This document shows positions 1-12,164 of a stretch of 64,000 nt of DNA, piece by piece. Below the pieces are notes generated by a model. The model was given only the letters and a program-made list of their open reading frames with translations. It searched no databases and had not been told where the DNA came from. Position 1 is the first letter of the stretch. The number at the start of each line of letters is the position of its first letter. The DNA is from Muricea muricata (taxonomy: Eukaryota; Cnidaria; Anthozoa; Malacalcyonacea; Plexauridae): positions 25,721,418 to 25,785,417 of the forward strand of contig OY979716.1 of NCBI GenBank assembly GCA_963855995.1. The letters run 5' to 3'. A program made the position numbers and the translations under genes.

Positions 1-470
1 AATCCTAGTAAAATCGACTGGCTACTGACCGGCTACCTTATATAAAACGACCGGCTACCAATATATAGTAGCCGGTCTTGAAATTTTTCTAAGTGTCGTT
101 GTGATTTACTTTGTCTCAAACTCCACCGGCTACCGGCTACCTAATACAAATCCTAGTAAAATCGACCGGCTACTGACCGGCTACCTTATATAAAACGACC
201 GGCTACCAATATATAGTAGCCGGTCTTGAAATTTTTCTAAGTGTCGTTCTGATTTTTACTTTGTCTCAAACTCCACCGGCTACCGGCTACCTAATACAAA
301 TCCTAGTAAAATCGACCGGCTACTGACCGGCTACCTTATATAAAACGACCGGCTACCAATATATAGTAGCCGGTCTTGAAATTTGTCTAAGTGTCGTTGT
401 GATTTACTCGATTTAATAGAAATCCTAACAAAATCGACCGGCTACCATGTAAAGTCTCTCATCTAAGTCT
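1..470. repeat. Satellite array, arm 1 (ACCGGCTAC units)
   Basis: About three direct copies of a roughly 150-bp unit. Each unit carries several ACCGGCTAC / GTAGCCGGT nonamers and a conserved stretch reading AAATTTTTCTAAGTGTCGTT. The array runs off the left edge of the window. The same unit recurs in opposite orientation from about 1050 to 2670, so this is one arm of a large inverted repeat. Open reading frames through it are repeat artefacts. Confidence 0.9.
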
Positions 471-1044
471 CTAATAATTTTACTTCGAAAAAATACCAGT
501 TACCGATGTGAACTCCAAGTGAAATGGACAGACGAAATTACTTTGCTATATATTCAATGGATCTGGAAGTAAATCACAACGACACTTCGAAAAATTTCAA
601 CGACCGGCTACTATATGTTAGGAGTGTCAAGAGTGCAAATATCTAAGAACATTTATACATAATTATATATAGATATATTACGTTTCACCTTTACCAAGAC
701 TTGTCGTTGTGATCATAATTTGTTCCTTCAAAGCTAAATGCAGTTGGACAAGCGTCAGCTCGCCAATGCTCTCGTTAACCAAGCAAGGCTTTCGTTCTCA
801 AGACAGCTACGGACTAACACCCATCTAGATTCTTTTAAGATCAATGAAGATCAATAACTTGCTCGATCACTCAAGATCAATAACTTGCTCGATCACTCAA
901 GATCAATAACTTCATGTGAAGTCCTTTCCAATATTCGATATTTCAAAATTTAAGTTCTCCTCGTTAACTTTTTTGGCTTTCTCCTTGCTCCTTTCTCCTT
1001 GCTCCTTTTATATTCGAGGCTTATAGTAATTTACATATACATAA
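471..1044. other. Non-repetitive spacer between the inverted satellite arms
   Basis: This is the loop between the two inverted arrays. It has no supported gene. It holds a short direct repeat of about 29 bp (GATCAATAACTTGCTCGATC) near 840-910 and a CTCCTTGCTCCTTT duplication near 980-1010. A stray satellite fragment with the nonamer lies near 560-610. Confidence 0.6.
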
Positions 1045-2682
1045 TTATTTAAATCTACCTATTTTAGGTAACAGGTAGCCGGTCGTTTTATACAATAGTA
1101 GCCAGTCGATTTTACTAGGATTTCTATTAGAGTAAATCACAACGACACTTAGAAAAATTTCAACACCGGCTACCATAAGTTGGTAGCCGGTCTTTTTATT
1201 ATGGTAGCCGGTCAGTAGCCGGTCGATTTTATTAGGATTTCTATTAGGTAGCCGGTAGCCGGTGGAGTTTGAGGCAAAGTAAATCACAACGACACTTAGA
1301 AAAATTTCAAGACCGGCTACTATATGTTGGTAGCCGGTCGTTTTATTATGGTAGCCGGTCGTTTTATTATGGTAGCCGGTCGATTTTACTAGGATTTGTA
1401 TTAGGTAGCCGGTAGCCGGTGGAGTTTGAGGCAAAGTAAATCACAACGACACTTAGAAAAAATTCAGGACCGGCTACTATGTATTGGTAGCCGGTCGATT
1501 TATTATGGTAGCCGGTCAGTAGTAGCCGGTCGATTTTACTAGGATTTATATTAGGTAGCCGGTAGCCGGTGGAGTATGAGGCAAAGTAAATCACAACGAC
1601 ACTTAGAAAAATTTCAAGACCGGCTACTATATATTGCTAGCCGGTCGTTTTATACAAGGTAGCCAGTCGATTTTACTAGGATTTCTATTAGAGCAAATCA
1701 CAACGACACTTAGAAAAATTTCAAGACCGGCTACTATATGTTGGTAGCCGGTCGTTTTATTATGGTAGCCGGTCGTTTTATTATGGTAGCCGGTCGATTT
1801 TACTAGGATTTGTATTAGGTAGCCGGTAGCCGGTGGAGTTTGAGGCAAAGTAAATCACAAAGACACTTAGAAAAATTTCAAGACCGGCTGCTATATATTG
1901 ATAGCCGGTCGTTTTATTATGGTAGCCGGTCAGTAGCCGGTCGATTTTACTATGATTTATATTAGGTAGCCGGTAGCCGGTGGAGTTTGAGGCAAAGTAA
2001 ATCACAACTACACTTAGAAAAATTTCAACACCGGCTACAATATGTTGGTAGCCGGTCGTTTTATTATGGTAGCCGGTCGATTTTATTAGGATTTCTATTA
2101 GGTAGCCGGTGGAGTGTGAGGCAAAGTAAATCACAACGACACTTAGAAAAATTTCAAGACCGGCTACTATATATTGGTAGCCGGTCGTTTTATTATGGTA
2201 GCCGGTCAGTAGCCGGTCGATATTACTAGGATTTATATTAGGTAGCCGGTAGCCGGTGGAGTGTGAGGCAAAGTAAATCACAACGACACTTAGAAAAAAT
2301 TCAAGACCGGCTACTATGTATTGGTAGCCGGTCGTTTTATCATGGTAGCTGGTCGATTTTATTAGGATTTCTATTAAAGTAAGTCACAACGACACTTAGA
2401 AAAATTTCAAGACCGGCTACTATATATTGGTAGCCGGTCGTTTTATTATGGTAGCCGGTCAGTAGCCGGTCGATATTACTAGGATTTATATTAGGTAGCC
2501 GGTAGCCGGTGGAGTGTGAGGCAAAGTAAATCACAACGACACTTAGAAAAAATTCAAGACCGGCTACTATGTATTGGTAGCCGGTCGTTTTATCATGGTA
2601 GCCGGTCGATTTTATTAGGATTTCTATTAGGTAGCCGGTCCAGTTTGAGACAAAGTAAATTACAACGAAACATCTCCATCGC
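1045..2682. repeat. Satellite array, arm 2 (inverted relative to arm 1)
   Basis: More than ten imperfect units of the same family in the opposite orientation, with spacing varying by insertion or loss of the GTAGCCGGT(C) submotif. A degenerate trailing unit recurs at about 3060-3180, after an inserted hairpin element. The array arms plus the unique spacer resemble foldback (FB-like) transposons, whose inverted termini are internally repetitive. That comparison is inference. Confidence 0.88.
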
Positions 2683-2946
2683 TGGTTTTTTGGTCATGGC
2701 TTTATGGGATACCCTAAAGGTCGAAATGTCGAGAGAGCACTGGGTTTCTCACTCACTGGGACTGTATCTACTTCACCAAATTTAGCTAAAGAGGGAGCGC
2801 GTAGCGCGACAATCATTACTCGCCCTTCGGGCTCGCGCTTTAGCTAAATTTGATGAAGTGGATACAGTCCCAGTGAGTGAGAAAGCCAGTGCTCTCTCCA
2901 CATTTCGACCTTTGGGGTATAATATAAAGCCATGACCCTGGTTTTT
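2683..2946. mobile_element. Snapback hairpin element (MITE-like) inside the satellite
   Basis: The sequence from about 2683 to 2785 is repeated as its reverse complement from about 2838 to 2946. Both arms carry GGTCATGGCTTTAT outermost, then a long match running through AGGTCGAAATGT and CTCACTCACTGGGACTGTAT. The loop (about 50 bp) is GC-rich with GCGCGTAGCGCG. There is no coding capacity; it reads as a non-autonomous foldback insertion. Confidence 0.85.
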
Positions 2947-3180
2947 TGGATGAATAAATAAGCCACCCTTTTCAATTAGCCCCCCCCCCCCTCTCCAATA
3001 AGCCCCCCTCAAAAGGTTCTGAAATGAATAAGCCACCCCCGGAGGCTAAATAGAGAGAAAACGGTACCGTCTGTTGGTAGGCGGTCGTTTTATATAAGGT
3101 AAGCGGTGGATTTTACTAGGATTTCTATTAGGTAGCCAGTCCAGTTAGAGACAAAGTAAATTACAACGACACTCTCTGTA

Positions 3181-3709
3181 TGCAGTTATCATGGTTTGTA
3201 TTCTTAAGTTTTTTGATTTGTAATTTGGGTTATTCATAAGATTAAAATATATCACACCTTTTATTCTACATAGGGTACAAGCAACTCCACTAAATTAGAT
3301 ATATTTCTAAGACATGTCAGTTCACTACCATAGAATATGCCTTATATTAAAAAGAAAAGAAATCGTTCAACGCAAGCCTGCATATGCATCGGACACAGTT
3401 GAAAATAAACTGAACTGTTTTAGACGAGTTTTCTTGTTGAATAATATATTAAATTCTATAATTTCAAAGATAAACCTTTCTTGTTTCAAACATAAACAAT
3501 AACTGGCATCATTGACATAAGTTTTGAACAAGTAAAGGTTAACCTTTAAAGTGGGGCAAGTACAACGTTACAATCACACGTCCATGATTCTTAAACATAT
3601 TGTAATTCGTACGCAATGTATACGTAAGTTTACACAGTTAATTCTAGCATTACATATAACATTTTACAGTGACTGTTTATTTTTGTTATTAAAAATGACA
3701 TCAATGCCT
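3181..3709. other. Gene-free stretch
   Basis: AT-rich sequence between the satellite region and the recombinase gene. I see no convincing coding region, RNA or repeat. A 62-codon frame at 3314-3502 has no recognisable features. Confidence 0.5.
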
Positions 3710-5344
3710 TCACACTAATTTTAAAGCTTCTGCTCGCTTTCTTAAAGTATTTGGAACACGACATGAATTGAAATGAAAATCTGGATCACGCAGAATCTTT
3801 GACCAACTCAAACCGAATTTTTTCATCCCAAGTCTAAGGTAGTTGTCTTCCTCAGATGTAAAACGGATACCCACCCGACGTGTCGGCAATTTCTCTGTTA
3901 AGTTCGTTGGACTTACTGGGTTTTCTATGGGTGGTGACTGATCAACACTGTCGCAATCATTCTCCACGCTCTTGCTTTCTTCAAGTAACTTTTGCAAGCA
4001 CCAGCGTCCTCTCATGGCCACTTCCCGCGAACGTTTCTTTTGATAGTGCACACGAGCAACGTTGGAGCTGTGTTTCTGGTCTTCAGATATCCATTTCTGT
4101 TCGCTGGGCGGAAGAACTTCACAACTTTGTGTTTCGATGATTTGTCTGTACCTGGTTGGATGAATGTATTTCCCGATTGCTTCGAACACCAACACACTAA
4201 ACAGTTCTGTAAGTTTCTGAAATTGTTTACCGTTACGATTGACTAACACATACTCACAAGTGGGTGTGAGAAGGGGTCTGATGTACTTTATATATTTTTC
4301 TATCACATCCATGCTGCATTCGTCAAAATATACACTATCGAAACCGTACCTTTTGGCTGTTTTGAAAATTTTCTGATCGACCATTCCATCGTTTCTCTTT
4401 GCGCTTTCAAACATTCGCAAGGTTAGATGCTGGTATGTCATGGGACGACAGCCTTTCACTTTTAGGAACAGGTAAGCTGCGACGAATCGGGTGGCAAAGG
4501 TAAAATCACCGGGTCTGACTGAAGAAGGACATGTCATGCAATTTTGTAATACGGATTCGTAACGTTCGATGTGAAATGGAATAACGGATTGAACTTCGGA
4601 CAGCGTCGCCCAACTTCTGCGCGATTCGAGTGTTTCTATGTCTAGATCGCTTGTCCAGTTAGATCGCATGTCCTTGGCCAGGTACTTTCGCGCTTTCTTC
4701 ACATACACTTCGGTAACGGCAAAGTTTTGAAGCACCGAGGCAGCAGGACGGTTAAACTTTCGAAAATCTAGTAAATCTGAAATACTTGCAACATAACACA
4801 TTTGCCCCGAGTGTCCAATACCCCATTTGTCTTTTAGACTGTCGACGAATTTTGTCAACAATTCAGGACATCCCAAGGCGTAGTCGATTAGATTCGGCGT
4901 ACGGAGTACATCCTCTTCCCCCTCGCCATTTTCATCGCAACAAAACTTTATAAACTTTAAAGCTCTCGTTACTGAAATGTCAGATTGTTTACGAGATTTT
5001 CCGCCGCCGCAACTGCTTTGAAGCCACTGGGAGAATGAACGAGCGAAGTCATTGTCTGTCGAGCAGCAGGGTACTGTTTTAGAGCCTTTATTGGCGTTAC
5101 TTTCGTCGTTTGCACACGGCGAAGTGCATACGGTAGGCTTCTCGTCAAAATAGTAATACCAAGCATGTTTTGTTTTTACATGTTTGCGACAGCCTCTTTG
5201 ACTTGAAAATCCGGCATGTTCACAGCCCGTTACAGGACAATGATCTAGCCCGTCGCTACCTTTCACCAAGTGCAAACGTCTCGGCTTTGCAAATGCCCCA
5301 TCAACAGATTTCCAATTTACTTGTGTTTTCCTTCGTGACAACAT
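3710..5344 (-). CDS. Crypton-like tyrosine recombinase with zinc finger and SANT/Myb domain
   Basis: A single uninterrupted exon of 544 codons starting at ATG 5344-5342. Residues 36-60 form a C2H2 finger (C36, C41, H55, H60). The central part carries the signature of a tyrosine recombinase: Arg300 (KGCRPMT), a His395-x-x-Arg398 box (YIHPTRYRQ) and a likely nucleophile Tyr434 in SSNVARVHYQK. Residues about 490-541 resemble a SANT/Myb DNA-binding fold (RFTSEEDNYLRLGMKKFG...W). Known Crypton elements encode one such recombinase and move by circular intermediates without inverted repeats, which fits the absence of visible terminal repeats here. The frame is intact, so the gene is either young or domesticated. 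The Crypton assignment rests on the R...HxxR...Y order and is inference; the low-complexity region 85-115 is unremarkable. Confidence 0.72.
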   Translation of the reverse strand: MLSRRKTQVNWKSVDGAFAKPRRLHLVKGSDGLDHCPVTGCEHAGFSSQRGCRKHVKTKHAWYYYFDEKPTVCTSPCANDESNANKGSKTVPCCSTDNDFARSFSQWLQSSCGGGKSRKQSDISVTRALKFIKFCCDENGEGEEDVLRTPNLIDYALGCPELLTKFVDSLKDKWGIGHSGQMCYVASISDLLDFRKFNRPAASVLQNFAVTEVYVKKARKYLAKDMRSNWTSDLDIETLESRRSWATLSEVQSVIPFHIERYESVLQNCMTCPSSVRPGDFTFATRFVAAYLFLKVKGCRPMTYQHLTLRMFESAKRNDGMVDQKIFKTAKRYGFDSVYFDECSMDVIEKYIKYIRPLLTPTCEYVLVNRNGKQFQKLTELFSVLVFEAIGKYIHPTRYRQIIETQSCEVLPPSEQKWISEDQKHSSNVARVHYQKKRSREVAMRGRWCLQKLLEESKSVENDCDSVDQSPPIENPVSPTNLTEKLPTRRVGIRFTSEEDNYLRLGMKKFGLSWSKILRDPDFHFNSCRVPNTLRKRAEALKLV

Positions 5345-5469
5345 GCATATACAAGGAGCAAATGGTACGCGAGCGAAATCGTTTTGCTTTTATAGTGAAC
5401 ATAGCGTAATTATTAGCTTGCAAAATCCACTCATCCATATAGATTAATTTCCCTGTGTTCATGTAATGC

Positions 5470-5810
5470 TGCAAAGGGAACAATAAAACGGAACATAATG
5501 TAAAGGGAACGATACCCTTTGTTGTTCCCTTTCAGTAAGCTGATTAGCAATAAACGAATAATAGTTTATAGCATTATTATTCGTTCCTGTTACGCAGAGC
5601 GGAACCTTTTGTTCCTAAATAAGGAACCACAATAGGGAACGTATTTGTTGTTCCTAATTGCAATATTTGTGATAGCGTTCCTATTTGAGGAACAATTAAG
5701 TATAAGGAACGATCAAATTGAAGTGGGAACAATTTGTTCCGTTTCAAATCGCGTTCCTTTTTAAAACGAGAACAGCCTACGCAATTAACATGTGTTCCTA
5801 ATTTGCGTTT
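5470..5810. repeat. Cluster of GTTCC / GGAAC pentamers
   Basis: Roughly nine GGAAC and eight GTTCC pentamers fall within about 330 bp, in both orientations and irregularly spaced, just upstream of the recombinase start codon. Some pair as local inverted repeats (GTTCCTAAATAAGGAACC). The minus-strand frame 5577-5861 merely reflects this repetition. Confidence 0.75.
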
Positions 5811-6004
5811 TAAATAGATGCATAAAGCAAGGTGTGAGGAAATCCCATTTCCTAAAAGCAATTTGAAGTCCTAAATTGTTTTACGCTGGAGGTAACATCT
5901 TCCCACCCTTACGGTTTCAGCCAATTGAATTGCTTTACATTAAAGGCGCGAAATCATGCGAAAAAAGTTTTTAAAAAAAAATAACAAAAGGAACAATATT
6001 TAAC

Positions 6005-6489
6005 GATATGCTAGATGATGATTGTGGTGCTGGTGGCAATGACGACGGCGGTGGTGATCCAATGGTGGTGATGTGATGATGGTGGTGGTGGTGATGATGA
6101 TGGTGGTGGTGATGATGATAACTGTGGTGGTGGTGATGATGATAACTGTGGTGGTGGTGGTGATGATGATGTTAGTGGTGGTGATGATGTAGTGGTGCTG
6201 GTGGCGATGATGACAGTGGTGGTGATCCAATGGTGGTGCAGGTGGTGATGATGATGGTGGAACTGGTGGTGATGATGATGATGATGGTGGTGCTGGTGGT
6301 GATGATGTGGTGGAGCTGGTGGTGAGATGAGCGTGGTGGCGATGATGATCGGATGATGCTGGTAGTGGTGTGGTGATGCTCGGATGGTGGTGCTGTTGAT
6401 GGGGCTGGTCATAGAGGTTGTTGACTCATGACCATCATCACTAACAACCACCACCACCATCATCACAATCACCATCACCATCACCATCA

Positions 6490-6520
<31 letters not shown>

Positions 6521-6540
6521 CATCATCATCATCAACAACC
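6005..6540. repeat. Trinucleotide microsatellite (GGT/GAT then CAT/CAC)
   Basis: Purine-pyrimidine-asymmetric tract of GGTGAT-type triplets to about 6410, then CATCAC/CATCAT triplets to about 6540, effectively an imperfect inverted microsatellite. Poly-His and poly-Met frames through it are artefacts. Confidence 0.95.
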
Positions 6541-6559
6541 TCATGAAGAGTATCAATTC

Positions 6560-8155
6560 ACTTTTTTGGAAACAAAACTTTTTTTTTCTCGATTGTTTAG
6601 CTCGAATATCGGTGGTAACAATGCGCTAATAATACTAGATGATCGTCATCAGTGCTAACAGTGCAAATAAATTTATATGGTGACTTCACAAACTAAAAAA
6701 GTATTGATGTTCACCATGCAGACTTGGAATACCTGATCCTGCTTAAATCCTTTATGAAAAGTGTAAACAAAACGCGCCCATAGCCGACGCCCATCCCACG
6801 GAGTAACTTCGACGTAGCTATGACGCCAGCCTCCCTAACCACCGGGACTCCAGTAATAGTCGATGGACTTTGACCGGTTGCATGGGAGGACGCGCACCAA
6901 GACCCAAACTTATCACGCGCCCTAGCACGCGTATTGATGGCACCTTTATCTTAATTTCGCCGGCCACATTTACAAACACCGTTCATTGGCATTTATAGTG
7001 AAGAGCAATATTGACCCAGCTGACTGTGGTGCATTATCTTATTAAATTATTGCGCATGTCCAACTATCCTATAGGACGAACTTATGCCCTAAGATAAGGC
7101 GGGTTAATTAAGAGAAAACTTTGCATGCTGTATTATCACGACAGTTATGTATGTTCGTATTTTCGATTTTTCTGTTATATCATACAGCAAAACTCCAGTG
7201 GTGTCTCACTGGTGTCTATTCATATCAGTGAATGATGCCGATTAAACATATCATAGTGGTAAAAATATTTTCGCGTGATTCGTGTAACATGTGCCATATC
7301 TCCGCCTGTTTTATGTTGACACAACCAACACAAAACTTTAATTCTTGATTTTTTAATTTTCAGGTTGTTATACGTGCGCCGAAAAATAAACGAAAAGCTG
7401 CGGGCAATATAACGGAAAACACAAACAAGAAGAAAAGCAAGACCAATAGTTAAACTATACATGCATGTTATACTTGTAATATAACCTGCGTTATTCGAGA
7501 CGTTTGTGCGCAAATTAATAGGTAGAGAAGTCTACAAAATATGCATGCCACGTTGTTCGGACACTTGTTACCAATGGCCTGCAAATTAAATAACTGGCTT
7601 TATTGATACATTAATCTTAAATCGCATTGCGTTTAAAATAGTGAAGTCAGGTTGTGTTTGAACTCCACATTCTAAACACATTGCTATCCCGCAGCGCATA
7701 GTGCTTATCACAAAACTGGGCATTGTACAATGTACACTGATGTGTGCTCACCGTCTTGAATAACATCTGTAATTCAAACTAGAACAGAATTTCAAGTAAA
7801 GTCACATTCATTATGTCTCAGGTGCTGCTGCATTCCCGCTATCTACTATTTTACTACTGTAATATTAAGTGTTGTATCATATTTAAACCGCGATGGGCAT
7901 CAAAGCGTTTTAAATATGATATGACATTAGTTCTGATGTTTTGAATACTCCGCATAGTAATGCCAAATTTTAGGATGTTGCATTATTATAAGTAATAACA
8001 TGGCTTTGAGGTTGATTAGTGATTAAATGTACCCGAAAGCCGAGGAAGGTTTAGTAAAACCTCCTTGAGTAAAACCGGGAGGTTTAGAACCTCCCGAGGC
8101 TTGAGGATAGTAACGTGTTTGGCTGTGAAATTTGAGTAATAAGACGGAGTATACG
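6560..8155. other. Gene-free stretch with one dispersed-repeat copy
   Basis: No supported coding region. About 7630-7710 (AAATAGTGAAGTCAGGTTGTG, then CCACATTCTAAACA and TTGCTATCCCGCAG) matches 14075-14150 in direct orientation, so it is a dispersed repeat. Confidence 0.55.
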
Positions 8156-8159
8156 AAGG

Positions 8160-8275
8160 TAGGTACGATTAGCTAGTAATCGTACCTAATGCGTAAATAT
8201 TAGGTACGATTAGCTGGTAATCGTACCTAATGCATAAATATTCGGTACGATTAGTTATTAATCCTACCTAATGTA
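8160..8275. repeat. Three tandem short hairpins GGTACGATTA...TAATCGTACC
   Basis: Three units of about 41 bp begin near 8162, 8203 and 8244. Each contains a perfect or near-perfect inverted repeat GGTACGATTA / TAATCGTACC with a 5-bp loop, followed by TAATGCGTAAATATT. Confidence 0.85.
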
Positions 8276-8349
8276 TATGCATCGGGTTATTTAGTTGTTA
8301 ATCGTCACTAGTAAAACAAAGGATTTCGAGGTGACTATGATATTAGTAT

Positions 8350-8462
8350 AGGTAATAGTATAATTTCGAGTGCAATTACGGATAAACAAGCACGAGTGAG
8401 TTTTTAAAAACTCACGAGTGCTTGTTTTCCGTAATTGCACGAGAAATTGTACTATTACTTAT
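8350..8462. mobile_element. Snapback hairpin, about 55-bp arms
   Basis: GTAATAGTATAATTTC, GTGCAATTACGG and CAAGCACGAGTGAGT on the left arm are mirrored as the reverse complement on the right arm. The turn is a TTTTTAAAAA palindrome near 8408. A short non-autonomous foldback insertion is likely. Confidence 0.85.
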
Positions 8463-8639
8463 TGCTGCCGAGCGCCAGCGAGGCAGCACACTATTCTTGA
8501 CGTTACACGAAGTTCTTGCTTTTTCGTGTCCAGTTCCCCGGCCGAGTTATATTTATTCGAAATCTCGATTTGTTGCGGTGGAGATGTCAGCAATTCCGGG
8601 GGAAAATTAAGTATTCAGGTTGGTTTTTAAAATGAGGGG

Positions 8640-9960
8640 GTTGGCCCGGAAAATTAAGTATTCAGGTTGGTTTTTAAGATGGGGTGGTCAACAAAATTCG
8701 GAAATTTGATCAACAAAAGTCGGAAAAAACTCGGAAATTTGATCAAATCTCGATTCAAATTGAAAGCTGAAGAAATATTACTAAAATTGTAAGCTCAAGA
8801 AATATTACAAACGTGTCAGCTATAGCCTCGACAAGAAACATCACAAACGCCTCAGCTATAGACACAAAGTCCGACTTCAAATGGCAACGAGTGTTTGTGC
8901 GTCCGACTTCAAATTGATTAAATGTCGATTAAAACTGAAAGCTCAAGAAATTTTACAAACGCCTGAGCTATTATAGACTCCAGGGTCCGACTTCAAATGG
9001 CAACGAGTGTTAGTGTGTATATTCATGTACTCACGTTGTTCTGCTCAATTAATTCTTTTATAAAATGTTAGCTATAGACCCCAAAGTAGGCAAAATTACT
9101 ATATTGTCACCTATTACTATTGTGTCACCTATAGACCCAACGAGTGTTTGTGTGTATACTGATATGCTCATGTTATTCTGCCCAATTAATTCTTTTGTAA
9201 AATGTTAGCTATACAGACTGCAAAGTAAGCAATATTACAAACGTGCCACCTTTAGACCCTAAAGTCCGACTTCAAATGGTGACAAATGTGTATGATTTTG
9301 GTGTAAAACTGTGCACCAAAGTTCATTTTGGTAAGGTCATTTTTGATAGTTAACACACTTATCACTGAATTTCAATCTCCAAAGTCTGATTTCAAATGTG
9401 GATAACTTTGATTAAGATTTCAGTCTACGATTACAAAAAAATATGTCCACATGCACATTTTCCTAGGGCTAGAATGTATTGACAATGTCAATTGAAAATT
9501 TTCAGTCCATGATTACAGAAAAATATGTCCACATGCACATTTTACTAGGGTTAGGATGTATTGGCAATGTCAATTGAAAATTACTGAATAAAGATGACAC
9601 AATCAAGATGAGAAATTTTAGCAGAATAAACACAAATTGGCCCCCGGCTATGTAAGTCTATTTTTTAAAAGACATCTATTTGCTTTCTTAAATTAAAGAT
9701 TTTGCACTGCAATGCATTATTCGGAAACTGTACGGCTGCCATTTTAATTGTGCTATCAAAGCACTATCTGGAGGACTCAGAGTTGTTAGGGTAGGGATTA
9801 AATATTCAAGTTCTGTGCAATTAATTTCTTTTAGAAAGTGTCAGCTGTAGACCCCAAAGTAAAAATATTACAAACATATCAGCTATAGAACCATTCATAT
9901 ATTCATGTTCTGCCAATTAATTTCTTTTAAAAAATCAACCTGATGTCAGCAGAGCCCCTC
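8640..9960. repeat. Degenerate tandem repeat region
   Basis: Imperfect repeats of phrases such as CAGCTATAGAC, AAAGTCCGACTTCAAATGG and AATTAATTCTTTT recur at irregular 60-200 bp spacing. At about 9415-9585 there is a clear duplication of about 80 bp around AATATGTCCACATGCACATTTT. No coding region is supported. Confidence 0.65.
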
Positions 9961-11335
9961 AGCATACGTGTAAATTGGAAATGCCTTACATAAAAATATC
10001 AAATGATTCCACTCTTGAAATACTTTATAATGACTTTATTTATGAAATATAAACATTTTCCCCATGACAGTTGCCCAAAATCACACTTGTTGCAACAAGT
10101 ACATAATTTACTCAACTTTGCAAATATTTAATGAATAAAAGTATTGACTTCAAATACTTTTTAAAGTAACGTTAACTTTCTATTTACAAGAAATAAACTA
10201 TTTTCCATGTTGAGAAAAAATTATTGTGACAACATGAGTGGAAATTGGAAAAATGAGTTCTTCCAAATTCTGCTAGTAATGGTACAACTGCAAAAATATT
10301 TTATAGTTTTTACAATATAGCACAAAGCTACATCTTAAAACTTAGAAAAGAGCAGCAATAGGTTCCTATGTTGACATTTGAGTTATTTGAACATGGTTCT
10401 AAGTCAAAATTGAAGAGTGAAATTTTGCTGTATTATAAAGTTAAAAAGACACCACATGTTTTAAATCTACCAAATGGATGGAATTCAGTTTATCATAATT
10501 TATGCAATGGGATGGAATCTTCAAAGCACAGTATGGTTAAATCACCATACTTCTTTTCAACCTTCATCGTGGATGCCAGGAGCATCGTATCCCAAGCTTA
10601 CCCTAACAAGTTATTAGACAATAATGATGGCCATCAATGAAGACTACATGTTAAATAAATTTGGAACATCTACATGTTGCACAAAAAATCAGACAATGGA
10701 CTATCATAAACTGCCTAGAACTAATATTGCAAGAAAGAACTTATCTAACACCTTGAAGGACATATTTCCTTCATGACGTCTTGAAGACTGAAATAATAGT
10801 ATGACTTCTATTCATGTTTAATGGCAGTTTAGAATTATTATCGGCACCAAGAATCACATGACATTACACAAAGTAATGTAATTCACAGTGCAGTATATAG
10901 CACGTTGTAATTTCAACTGTTTTAAACAAATTAAATTCATTCATACAGTGTGTGACTGTGTGTAAAATTATGTTAAAAGATTAGTATAATCAAGGCATAG
11001 ATCGTACGGCAGCACTTTCCTTGCGATAGTAACTTCTAGTTAATAATATAAAAAGGAAATGTTCAAACAAGCATTTTGTACTTACAACTTCGCATTATGC
11101 AAGTGCACTCATTCTCGAATTTCTTCGCTTAAAAAAATCATGTTTACAAAAGCCATGGCTAAAAATTTTATGTACAAAGTTCCAGCATACTTTAGAGTTT
11201 GTTTTGTGATCATAATTGTCAGAGAAGAATCCCAAATTGTGTTGAAATTTCGACGAAATCTTTAAGCAAACGTGAAAATAATTCGGCCGCCATATTTTTG
11301 GTTTCTGCGAGTAAATCCCATCGCTCAAAGAGCTT
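9961..11335. other. Gene-poor stretch
   Basis: A 90-codon frame at 10368-10640 has no ATG at its start and no recognisable family. I see no other structure of note. Confidence 0.4.
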
Positions 11336-11336
11336 A

Positions 11337-11418
11337 TTACAGATTTTTGCACTGTTGTTACAGATTTTTGCACTGTTGTTACAGATTTTTGCACTGTGTT
11401 ACAGATTTTTGCACTGTT
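11337..11418. repeat. Four copies of a 21-22 bp repeat
   Basis: ACAGATTTTTGCACTGTTGTT is repeated four times with only small changes in the final unit. Confidence 0.9.
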
Positions 11419-11867
11419 CTGGATGATGTTTGGGATTAACTGCACTCGAATCAACCAATCACAGCCCAGAAACATTTCCTTGTATATTATTATATAAAGA
11501 ATACATAGGTGTAAAGCTATGACCTATTATGCTGACATTATTTCCCATGGTTACTCGAGCCACTACAGCAAAACCGCTCAGCCGCGCTCTGAGTGCGATA
11601 CGTCACTCTCTACGTGTAGAGTGTAGACACGCTTGAAAACTTCGTAGCCTAACACGAATTTTTTCGTGACACTACTTGAGGTGTTAATTGACCTGAAATT
11701 AGATTAGCATACATATATACCATCTGTACATGTTTAAAAAGTTTGTTAGAAGCTTGAGGGCAAACAGAGGCTATTTTATCTGAGGAGTGCTACGTTAATT
11801 GCGCAGTACGAAACTATATGGTAATAAATATGCCAAACAAAGCTTGCTAACTTTTTGTGTCATTCTT

Positions 11868-12161
<294 letters not shown>

Positions 12162-12164
12162 AAG

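Noticed and set aside
1045..2785. Several 60-166 codon frames across the satellite (repeating Thr-Gly-Tyr phrases)
   Set aside because: They are translations of the tandem repeat in both orientations, have no independent coding signal and vary with repeat number.
6000..6660. Long poly-His, poly-Met and Ser/Pro frames
   Set aside because: Direct translation of trinucleotide microsatellites.
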